From: Armatimonadota bacterium | Lineage (GTDB): Bacteria > Armatimonadota > UBA10988 | Direction of reading: 5' to 3' | Assembly (NCBI GenBank): GCA_016235455.1 | Contig: JACRKZ010000047.1 | Coordinates: forward strand, 1 to 57,594 | DNA length: 57,594 bases | Shown here: positions 17,630-24,267 of the stretch, one piece after another | Layout of the letters: every line of letters starts with the position of its first letter | Numbering within the stretch: position 1 is the stretch's first letter | Made by a program: the position numbers and the translations under genes | Notes under the pieces: generated by a model | Databases searched by the model: none | What the model saw: only the letters and a program-made list of their open reading frames with translations | Told to the model about the DNA's origin: nothing

Positions 17630-17866
17630 ATGCGACGCTTACACGAAACCATCGAAGTGCGCAGCAACACGCGCGGTGAGCCGATAGCGTTCACCACGCG
17701 CGGCGGGGTGCATCGTGTCGAGCACGTGGTCGATCACTGGTTCGAGAGCGGGCGCTGGTGGGATGGCGAGCCGCGCAAGGCGTTCTGGCGAGTCGATGCG
17801 GGCGGGCTGTTCGACCTGTCCTGCGATGAGCAGCGACAGTGGCGACTGGAACTGGCTTGGGATTGA
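17630..17866 (+). CDS. Small DUF6504-like protein linked to the ImuB-like gene
   Basis: The 78-residue, Trp-rich protein (VDHWFESGRWWDGEP, FWRVDAGGLFDLSCD, RQWRLELAWD) looks like the small domain annotated as DUF6504, which in other bacteria is found fused to or next to ImuB/DnaE2 mutasome genes. I recall this from family knowledge and could not search. Here it is a free-standing gene separated from the ImuB-like gene by the inverted-repeat element. The ATG at 17630 has only a weak upstream purine stretch. Its function is unknown; a role in SOS translesion synthesis is inferred from context. Confidence 0.7.
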   Translation: MRRLHETIEVRSNTRGEPIAFTTRGGVHRVEHVVDHWFESGRWWDGEPRKAFWRVDAGGLFDLSCDEQRQWRLELAWD

Positions 17867-17870
17867 AGCC

Positions 17871-17899
17871 TTGACACCCCGTGCGCGGCTAACTACCCT
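17871..17899 (+). promoter_or_regulatory. Putative promoter of the LacI-family gene
   Basis: TTGACA (17871-17876) is separated by 17 bp from TACCCT (17894-17899), with GGAAAGG at 17921-17927 and the GTG start at 17935. The -35 begins 5 bp after the preceding stop codon. Confidence 0.55.
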
Positions 17900-17934
17900 T
17901 GCTCCGTGCAGACCGCTGCTGGAAAGGTACGAGA

Positions 17935-18960
17935 GTGCCGCGCTCCAAGCCAACTATCCAAGATGTCGCCCGCCGTTGCGGGGTCGCTCCCATCACCGTG
18001 TCGCGAGTCATCAACAACTCCGGCTACGTGGCCACCGAGGTGCGCGAACGCGTGCAGCAGGCCATCCGGGACTTGGGCTATGTGCCCAACACCCTGGCCC
18101 GCAGCCTGCGCTCCAGCCGCACCAACACCATCGCGTTGGTGCTCACCGATGTCACCAACCCGTTCTTCACCACGGTGGTGCGCGGCGCGGAAGATGCCGC
18201 CAGCGAACATGGCTACATGCTCATCATCGCCAACACCGACGAGCATGAGGACAAAGAGCACCGCTACGTGCAGATGCTGCTCCAGCATCGCGTCGACGGC
18301 ATCCTCTTGGTGCCCGCCCGCGGCGCGGCGGAATCGGCCCGGCTCATCCAGCAGCAGCAGACCCCGCTGGTCATCATGGACCGCCGCGCGGTCGGCACGC
18401 GGGCCGACACCGTCTGCGGCGACAGCCTCGGCGGCGCCCGCCAACTGGGCGAACTGGTGGCCAGCCTGGGCCACAACCATGTCGCCATCCTGGCCGGGCC
18501 CGAGGCCGTGTCCACCTCCGACGACCGCATCCTCGGCTTCCAACAAGGCTTCCAGAACCTGCGGCCCAACGGCGTCTGCGCCGTCTACCACGGCCTGTTC
18601 AACCAGGACTCGGGGCGCAGCCTGACCCGCCAGGCCCTGGCCGCGCACCCGCGACCCACGGCCCTGTTCGGCTGCAACAACTTCATGACCATCGGCGCCC
18701 TGCGTGGCCTGCGCGATGCCAACCTGAACGTCCCGGAGCAGGTCACCCTGGTCGGCTTCGACGATCTGCCCGACTCCATCGTGACCTTCCCCTTCCTCAC
18801 CGTCGCCGCCCAGCCCGCCTACGAGATGGGCCGCCGCTCGGTCGAACTGCTCCTGGACCGCATCAAGAACAGCGTCACCGATCCCGACCCGCCCATCGAA
18901 CTGCTGCTGCCCGTCGACCTCATCGTCCGTGCTTCCAGCGGGCCAGCCCCCCATGGCTAG
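17935..18960 (+). CDS. LacI-family transcriptional regulator
   Basis: The 341-residue protein starts with the LacI helix-turn-helix TIQDVARRCGVAPITVSRVI and hinge helix (YVPNTLARSLRSSRTN), followed by a periplasmic-binding-protein-like sensor domain (IALVLTDVTNPFF, DGILLVPA, TLVGFDDLPDS). The effector is probably a sugar. The start is GTG 17935, with GGAAAGG 7 nt upstream; the frame is open further up to 17899. It lies directly upstream of, and in the same direction as, the sugar operon, which has a LacI-type palindrome in its promoter, so local repression is likely. Confidence 0.93.
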   Translation: MPRSKPTIQDVARRCGVAPITVSRVINNSGYVATEVRERVQQAIRDLGYVPNTLARSLRSSRTNTIALVLTDVTNPFFTTVVRGAEDAASEHGYMLIIANTDEHEDKEHRYVQMLLQHRVDGILLVPARGAAESARLIQQQQTPLVIMDRRAVGTRADTVCGDSLGGARQLGELVASLGHNHVAILAGPEAVSTSDDRILGFQQGFQNLRPNGVCAVYHGLFNQDSGRSLTRQALAAHPRPTALFGCNNFMTIGALRGLRDANLNVPEQVTLVGFDDLPDSIVTFPFLTVAAQPAYEMGRRSVELLLDRIKNSVTDPDPPIELLLPVDLIVRASSGPAPHG

Positions 18961-18979
18961 GGTCTTTCCCTTCAACCTC

Positions 18980-19008
18980 TTGCATCGCTTCCGGGACCAT
19001 GGTATGGT
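18980..19008 (+). promoter_or_regulatory. Putative promoter of the sugar operon
   Basis: TTGCAT (18980-18985) is separated by 17 bp from TATGGT (19003-19008). The -10 overlaps the palindromic operator at 19004-19019, which fits repression by steric block. The first gene starts at 19056. Confidence 0.5.
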
Positions 19009-19019
19009 ATCGCTACCAT
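19004..19019 (+). promoter_or_regulatory. LacI-type operator palindrome
   Basis: ATGGTATCGCTACCAT has perfect 6-bp arms (ATGGTA / TACCAT) around TCGC with a central CG step, the architecture of LacI-family operators. It sits 44 bp after the lacI-like stop codon and 36 bp before the first operon gene, on top of the predicted -10. Confidence 0.8.
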
Positions 19020-19055
19020 CAGGGCAGATGGACAGGATTCACGGGAGGTATAAGG

Positions 19056-20102
19056 ATGAATGGGACGACACGACCGCGTGTTGAGCGGGACTTGCGCAGC
19101 GACGATCTGATTGTCGTCGCCGGTGCCGGCGGGTTCATCGGCGGTTCGCTGGTGCGGTATTTCGCCGAGCAGGGCTACACCAACCTCCGCGCCATCGACC
19201 GCAAGCCGTTGCCGGAGTGGTACCAGCGGGTGCCGGGCGCCGAGAGCCTGTGCCTGGACCTGAGCGAGAAGGAAAGCGCCATCGCCGCCGTGCAGGGCGC
19301 CGTCGAGGTCTACAACCTGGCAGCCGACATGGGCGGCATGGGCTTCATCGAGCGGTTCCGCGTCGAGTGCCTGCGCAGCATTCTGGTCAACACGCACCTG
19401 ATCGAGGCGGCCTACCGGGCCGGCGCGCGGCGCTACTTCTTCTCGTCGTCGGCGTGTGCCTACAACACCGACCTGCAGAAGGACCCGCAGGTGCGCGCCC
19501 TCAAGGAGAGCGACGCCTATCCCGCCATGGCCGAACGCGGCTACGGTTGGGAGAAGCTGATGTCCGAGATGTTCTGCCAGGAGTATTGGGCGGAGCGCGG
19601 GCTGGAGACGCACATCGCCCGCTTCCACAACATCTACGGGCCCCACGGCACCTGGTTCGGCGGCCGCGAGAAGGCGCCGGCGGCCATGTGCCGCAAGGTG
19701 CTCGAAGCCCAGGACACCGGCGACTTCCGCATCGAGATCTGGGGCGACGGCACGCAGACCCGCAGCTTCTGCTTCATCGACGACTGCACGTACGGCATCG
19801 ACCGCATCATGCACTGCGACGAACTGATCGCCACACCGATCAACCTCGGCTCCTCCGAGCTGATCAGCATCAACGACCTGGTCAGCATGGTCGAGAGCAT
19901 CGCCGGCGTGGAGCTCGAGCGCAGCTACGACCTGGACGCGCCCAAGGGCGTGGCCGGCCGCAACAGCGACAACACCTTCATCCAGCAGGTGCTCGGCTGG
20001 GAGCCCAGCACGAGCCTGCGCGAGGGTATGGAGAAGACCTACGCCTGGATCGGGCAGCAGTATGCCGACCGCAAGGCCGGCCGACGCGTGGTGACCGACT
20101 GA
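19056..20102 (+). CDS. GDP-mannose 3,5-epimerase-like NAD-dependent sugar epimerase
   Basis: The 348-residue extended-SDR protein has the Rossmann motif GAGGFIGG (residues 23-30) and YGWEK (Y163, K167). It also has long stretches matching plant GDP-mannose 3,5-epimerase: NLAADMGGMGFIE, ALKESDAYPA, RFHNIYGPHGTWFGGREKAP and WGDGTQTRSFCFIDDC. The plant enzyme's acid/base pair Cys145/Lys217 corresponds to C134 (SSACAY) and K206 (GREKAP), both kept. Expected chemistry is GDP-D-mannose to GDP-L-galactose or GDP-L-gulose. ATG 19056 has GGGAGG 7 nt upstream. It is first of seven co-directional genes. Confidence 0.88.
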   Translation: MNGTTRPRVERDLRSDDLIVVAGAGGFIGGSLVRYFAEQGYTNLRAIDRKPLPEWYQRVPGAESLCLDLSEKESAIAAVQGAVEVYNLAADMGGMGFIERFRVECLRSILVNTHLIEAAYRAGARRYFFSSSACAYNTDLQKDPQVRALKESDAYPAMAERGYGWEKLMSEMFCQEYWAERGLETHIARFHNIYGPHGTWFGGREKAPAAMCRKVLEAQDTGDFRIEIWGDGTQTRSFCFIDDCTYGIDRIMHCDELIATPINLGSSELISINDLVSMVESIAGVELERSYDLDAPKGVAGRNSDNTFIQQVLGWEPSTSLREGMEKTYAWIGQQYADRKAGRRVVTD

Positions 20103-20122
20103 CGTAGCCGCGGGAGCTGAGC

Positions 20123-20896
20123 ATGGAGTTGACCTCGGTCATCGGCCGGATCCCCTATCGCATGGCGCTGGCCGGCGGCTGGATTGACCAGCCGTTTGTC
20201 TCGGAGCTGAACCCCACACCGCCGGGCTCGATGGTGGTGGTCGGTCTCCAGCCCACCGTGCGGTACATGGAGCGTTGCGGCATGGCCACCGGCACGCGCA
20301 ACATCGCCTGGCGCGTGTGGGGCGAGCTGCCCGACCGCGATCCGGCCGAGGTCACGCGCGAGCTGTACCGGCTGGAGAACGAGGGCCGGCCCGAGCCGTC
20401 GGGTTCGCAGGACATGATCGGCCTGATCTACCCCGGCGTCTGCCGCCTGGACTACGACGCGAGCATCGAAGGCGGCTACTTCCCGAGCCATATCGAGTGC
20501 TGCCGCGACGAGGCCGTGGCGCGGTGGATTGAGGACGTCTTCTACCTCATTCCGGTGTGCCCACGGCCTGACGGCTACGGACCGTTGGGCATCAAGAACC
20601 TCGACGTCGAGTGGGTGCGACGACTGGGCCAGTCGGGCCGCGACTGCTACGACGGGATCGTGAACCGCGATATCGCCCGGCTGGGCGCCTCGATGAACGA
20701 GTGCATGGCCTGCTGGGCAGCGCTGCTGCCGCACGTTGTGCGCCATCCCACGCTGACCGTCGACATCGTGGCGCTGCTCGAGTGGTACCAGCAGCGCTAC
20801 CCGGGCGCCATGTACTCGGGCTGCGGCGGCGGCTACCTGTTCGTCGTCTCCGAGACGCCGGTGCCCGGTGGCGCCAAGGTCCAGGTCCGTCGCTGA
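20123..20896 (+). CDS. GHMP-family sugar kinase, short form
   Basis: The 257-residue protein has the GHMP N-terminal motif (GRIPYRMALAGGWIDQP), a degenerate phosphate-binding motif 2 (CGMATGTRNIAWRVW in place of GLGSSSS), the conserved acidic GSQDMIGLIYPG matching the catalytic-Asp segment GSQDQ of heptose-7-phosphate and fucose kinases, and the C-terminal motif YSGCGGGYLFVV. It is about 70 residues shorter than usual family members. The substrate is likely a sugar from the same operon. Next to the tandem nucleotidylyltransferase it suggests a kinase plus NDP-sugar synthase salvage pair. The GHMP assignment is sound by motif; the substrate is inference. Confidence 0.72.
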   Translation: MELTSVIGRIPYRMALAGGWIDQPFVSELNPTPPGSMVVVGLQPTVRYMERCGMATGTRNIAWRVWGELPDRDPAEVTRELYRLENEGRPEPSGSQDMIGLIYPGVCRLDYDASIEGGYFPSHIECCRDEAVARWIEDVFYLIPVCPRPDGYGPLGIKNLDVEWVRRLGQSGRDCYDGIVNRDIARLGASMNECMACWAALLPHVVRHPTLTVDIVALLEWYQQRYPGAMYSGCGGGYLFVVSETPVPGGAKVQVRR

Positions 20897-20909
20897 CGGG
20901 AGGTACGTC

Positions 20910-21731
20910 GTGAACGTGGTTGTCCAGGGCCGGTTCGACGGCTTCGCCTCGCTCTGGGTCCGCTGGCTGCAGGAGGCGTCGCACCTGGGCCGGCTGCATG
21001 TGCTGCTATGGTCCGACGATTTGGTCGAGCAGCTCACCGGCGCTCGGCCCAAGTTCCCCACCGCCGAGCGGCTCTACAGCCTGCGCTCGCTGCGCTGCGT
21101 CGACCAGGTCACCGTGGTCGACGAGCAGGCCAGCGCCGACGCCCTGCCGAGCGCGGCGGACCGGCCCGACATCTGGGTCGTCTGCGATCGGCAGATCAAC
21201 GACGCCAAGCGTGCCTGGTGCGCAGCCCAGGGCATCGAACTGCGGCACATCACCGACGCCGACCTGGCCGGCTTCCCCGAGTGGCCTGTCCAGCCGCCGT
21301 CGGCGCAGGCGCCACCGGCGCAGCGAAAGGTGCTGGTGACGGGCTGCTACGACTGGTTCCACTCAGGCCATGTGCGCTTCTTCGAGGAGGCGGCCGAGCA
21401 TGGCGAGTTGTACGTGGTGGTCGGTCACGACGCCAACGTGCGGCTGCTCAAGGGCGAGGGCCATCCCATGTTCCCCGAGGCAGAGCGTCGCTATCTGGCC
21501 GGCGCGGTGCGCTATGTGCACCAGGCGCTGGTCAGCACCGGCCACGGCTGGATGGATGCCGAGCCGGAGATCAAGCGGCTTGGCATCGACATCTACCTGG
21601 TCAACGAGGATGGCGACAAGCCCGAGAAGCGCGCCTTCGCGGACGAGCACGGACTGAACTACGTGGTGCTCCGGCGGCTGCCCAAGGCCGGGCTGCCGGC
21701 CCGGCAGAGCACGGATCTGCGCGGCTATTAG
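20910..21731 (+). CDS. Tandem cytidylyltransferase-fold protein (degenerate N-half, active-site C-half)
   Basis: The 273-residue protein has two nucleotidylyltransferase-like halves. The C-terminal half has HSGH (residues 151-154) in CYDWFHSGHVRFFEEAAEHG, then VVVGHDANVRLLKGEG and ERRYLAGAVRYVHQAL. The N-terminal half repeats the layout (GRFDGFASLWVRWLQEAS, LLWSDDLVEQLTG, ERLYSLRSLRCVDQVTVVDE) but has no HxGH. Two-domain architecture with one inactive half is known in ethanolamine-phosphate cytidylyltransferase. Here it is predicted to activate a sugar phosphate made by the GHMP kinase. The start is GTG 20910 with GGGAGG 6 nt upstream. Nucleotide preference is unknown. Confidence 0.75.
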   Translation: MNVVVQGRFDGFASLWVRWLQEASHLGRLHVLLWSDDLVEQLTGARPKFPTAERLYSLRSLRCVDQVTVVDEQASADALPSAADRPDIWVVCDRQINDAKRAWCAAQGIELRHITDADLAGFPEWPVQPPSAQAPPAQRKVLVTGCYDWFHSGHVRFFEEAAEHGELYVVVGHDANVRLLKGEGHPMFPEAERRYLAGAVRYVHQALVSTGHGWMDAEPEIKRLGIDIYLVNEDGDKPEKRAFADEHGLNYVVLRRLPKAGLPARQSTDLRGY

Positions 21732-21740
21732 GAGACCGTC

Positions 21741-22136
21741 ATGCTGCAGCACGGCATCATCAACCCTGGCATTCTGTCGTTGCTGGCGCGCGTGCGCCAC
21801 ACCAACGCCCTGGTCATCTCCGACCGTGGCTTCCCCTACTGGCCGATGATCGAGACCATCGACATCTCGCTGGTGGACGGCATCCCCACTGTGGCGCAGG
21901 TGCTCGCGGCGCTGCGCGGCAACTTCGATGTGGTGGAGGCCTACATGGCCGAGGAGTTCCGCCTGGAGAACTCGACAACCACGCAGGGCCGGTTCGCCGA
22001 CGCGCTGGCCGTGCCGATCACCTTCGAGCCGCACCTCGACCTCAAGAAGCGCGTGCCGGAGGCCATCGGCCTGATCCGCACGGGTGATACGACGCAGTAC
22101 GCGAACATCGTGCTCTACTCGGGCCGGCCCGAGTAG
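21741..22136 (+). CDS. RbsD/FucU family sugar mutarotase
   Basis: The 131-residue protein begins HGIINPGILSLLARVRHTNALVISDRGFP, quoted here as the family's N-terminal block split in two: HGIINPGILSLLARV and RHTNALVISDRGFP. It ends with RTGDTTQYANIVLYSG, the RbsD/FucU signature. Members interconvert anomers of ribose or fucose, with a conserved His (here in VRHTN) in the site. In an operon with GH29 enzymes a FucU-like role on L-fucose or a stereochemically similar sugar is likely. AGGAG lies 6 nt before the ATG. Confidence 0.85.
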   Translation: MLQHGIINPGILSLLARVRHTNALVISDRGFPYWPMIETIDISLVDGIPTVAQVLAALRGNFDVVEAYMAEEFRLENSTTTQGRFADALAVPITFEPHLDLKKRVPEAIGLIRTGDTTQYANIVLYSGRPE

Positions 22137-22159
22137 CGGCCAACCGTGGGAGAGACGCC

Positions 22160-23128
22160 ATGGGCGAGCAACTCGGTCGCGCGGAGTGGATGTCCGGTCG
22201 CTGGGGCCTGATGGTCCATTGGATCCCACCTGGCCCGGCGCGCGAGCAGGGGCCGTGGGTCGCGGATCTGGACGCGGCGGTCGATGCGTTCGATCTGGAC
22301 CGGTTCATGGGCCAGTTCGCCGCCACGGGCGCCGACTGGCTGGTCTTCACCATCGGCCAGAACAGCGCCTGCTACTGCAGCCCCAACCGCGTGCTCGACC
22401 GGCTCTGCGGGCCGGGCCATGCGTCGCGTCGCGACCTTATCAGCGAGCTGGCCGACGCGGTCACCGGGCTGGGCAAGCGTTTCATCGCCTACCTGCCGGC
22501 CGAGACCAAGGCGCCGACGTCGTTGCACGCGGGCTTCGCCTGGAAGCCGTCCGACCAGCGCGAGTTCGAGCAGCGCTACTGCGCGTTCATCGCCGAATAT
22601 GCCGAGCGACTGGGCAGCCGGCTGGCGGGCTGGTGGTTCGACGGCTGCTACACCTGGCCCGACTTTCACAACGATGTCCGCGATTGGGCGCTGTGGGCCA
22701 AGGCCGCCCGCGCGGGCAACCCCGACGCGGCGCTGGCCTTCAACGACGGCTCGCTCTGCTGCGGCATCGGACAGCCGCTGACCCCGCATCAGGACTATCT
22801 GGCCGGCGAGATTGAACTACTGCGCGATGGACGCCTGCGCTATGGCCGCGAGGACAACTCGCCGTTCGTCCTGCCGACGGCCAAGTACTTGGAGGGCACC
22901 GACTGCCTGTGGCACGGGCTGGTGCCCATCGACTGCTTCTGGGGGCATGACCAGCCGGGCCCCATGGAGCCGCCACGCTACAGCGACGAGTGCCTGACCG
23001 CGTTCGTGCGCAGCTGCACGCGCGTGGGTGGCGCGGTCACGCTCAACGTGGGCATCTACCAGGAAGGCCATCTGGCCGACGCCACGGTGGCGCAGGTGCG
23101 CACCATGGTCAGCGCCCTGACCGGATAG
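22160..23128 (+). CDS. GH29-like (alpha-L-fucosidase superfamily) enzyme, catalytic domain only
   Basis: The 322-residue protein has the barrel start WGLMVHWIPPG and a central strand AGWWFDGCYTW, in which D161 sits where GH29 fucosidases have their nucleophile. The C-terminal part (VGGAVTLNVGIYQEGHL) matches the GH29 KNGNLLLNVGP block. It has no signal peptide, so it should be cytoplasmic. It lacks the C-terminal beta-sandwich and is shorter than typical GH29. It lies between the mutarotase and the guanylyltransferase genes. It could be a fucosidase, an L-galactosidase or a related hydrolase; the exact specificity is not readable. Confidence 0.7.
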   Translation: MGEQLGRAEWMSGRWGLMVHWIPPGPAREQGPWVADLDAAVDAFDLDRFMGQFAATGADWLVFTIGQNSACYCSPNRVLDRLCGPGHASRRDLISELADAVTGLGKRFIAYLPAETKAPTSLHAGFAWKPSDQREFEQRYCAFIAEYAERLGSRLAGWWFDGCYTWPDFHNDVRDWALWAKAARAGNPDAALAFNDGSLCCGIGQPLTPHQDYLAGEIELLRDGRLRYGREDNSPFVLPTAKYLEGTDCLWHGLVPIDCFWGHDQPGPMEPPRYSDECLTAFVRSCTRVGGAVTLNVGIYQEGHLADATVAQVRTMVSALTG

Positions 23129-23140
23129 AGGAGACCCAAC

Positions 23141-24235
23141 GTGCGCCATTGCGTCATCATGGCCGGGGGCTCGGGCACGCGACTGTGGCCCATGAGCCGC
23201 GCTCAGCAGCCGAAGCAACTGATCCCGTTCATCGCCGGCCGCAGCCTGCTGCAACTGGCCGTGGGCCGGCTGGACGGGCTGGTGCCGCTGGCCCAGCAGC
23301 ACATCTGCGCCGCCGAGGGCTACCGCGAGCAGATCCTGGGGGCGCTGCCCGGCTACGGACCCGCCAACTGGATGGGCGAGCCCATGGGTCGCGACACCTT
23401 GGCCGCGGTAGGACTGAGCGCCGCCGTGGTGGCGACAATCGACCCTGACGCCAGCATCGCCGTGCTCACCGCCGACCACATCATCGAGCCCGTCGACACC
23501 TTCCAGGCGCTGCTGACCCAGGCCTTTGAACTGGTGGAGCAGGCGCCCAATACGCTGGCCACGTTCGGCGTGGCCCCCACCGGCCCGGCCACCGGCTATG
23601 GCTACCTCGAACTCGGCGAGCCGCTGGCCGGCGCGGCGCGCGTGGTGCGACAGTTCCGCGAGAAGCCCGACCTGGCCACCGCCGAGGCCTGGGTGGCCGC
23701 CGGCCCCGAGGCCTATCTGTGGAACAGCGGCACCTTTGTCTGGCGCGCGGCAACGCTGCTGGACTGCGTGGCGCGCTACGAGCCGGAGACCTACGCCGGG
23801 CTGATGCGCATCGCCGAGGCGTGGCACACCGAGCAGCGTGCCGCGGTGTTGGCCGAGGTCTACCCGGCCCTGCGCAAGATCAGCATCGATTTTGCCGTCA
23901 TGGAGCCTGCCTCACATGACGCGGCGGTGCGTGTGGCGGCCATCCCGATGGTCCTCGACTGGCTCGACGTAGGCAGTTGGCCCACCTTCGCCAAGACGCT
24001 GCAGCCCGACGCTGAGGGGAACACCGTGGCCGGCGCGCGGACCGTGCTGCACAACACGCACGGCTCGTTGGTGGCCTCGAGCGACCCGAACCACGTGGTG
24101 GCACTGCTTGGCTGCGACGACCTGATTGTCATTCACACCCCCGACGCCACGCTGGTCTGCCGCGCAGACCAGGCCGAAGCCATCAAGGAGGTGCACCGCC
24201 GGGTGGGTCACGCCCACGGTCAGCACCTGCTCTAG
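23141..24235 (+). CDS. manC: Mannose-1-phosphate guanylyltransferase
   Basis: This enzyme makes GDP-D-mannose from mannose 1-phosphate and GTP. The 364-residue protein has the N-terminal GGSGTRLWPMSR motif, followed by PKQLIPFIAGRSLLQ, a HIIEP segment, GYGYLELGEPL, FREKPDLATAE and YLWNSGTFVWRA. It is the guanylyltransferase domain only, without the C-terminal isomerase domain of bifunctional ManC/AlgA. The start is GTG 23141, with AGGAGA ending 6 nt upstream. Placement with a GDP-mannose 3,5-epimerase-like gene suggests it supplies that enzyme's substrate. Confidence 0.92.
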   Translation: MRHCVIMAGGSGTRLWPMSRAQQPKQLIPFIAGRSLLQLAVGRLDGLVPLAQQHICAAEGYREQILGALPGYGPANWMGEPMGRDTLAAVGLSAAVVATIDPDASIAVLTADHIIEPVDTFQALLTQAFELVEQAPNTLATFGVAPTGPATGYGYLELGEPLAGAARVVRQFREKPDLATAEAWVAAGPEAYLWNSGTFVWRAATLLDCVARYEPETYAGLMRIAEAWHTEQRAAVLAEVYPALRKISIDFAVMEPASHDAAVRVAAIPMVLDWLDVGSWPTFAKTLQPDAEGNTVAGARTVLHNTHGSLVASSDPNHVVALLGCDDLIVIHTPDATLVCRADQAEAIKEVHRRVGHAHGQHLL

Positions 24236-24267
24236 CCTTTGTTCGACGAGACACGAGGAGATCGTTC

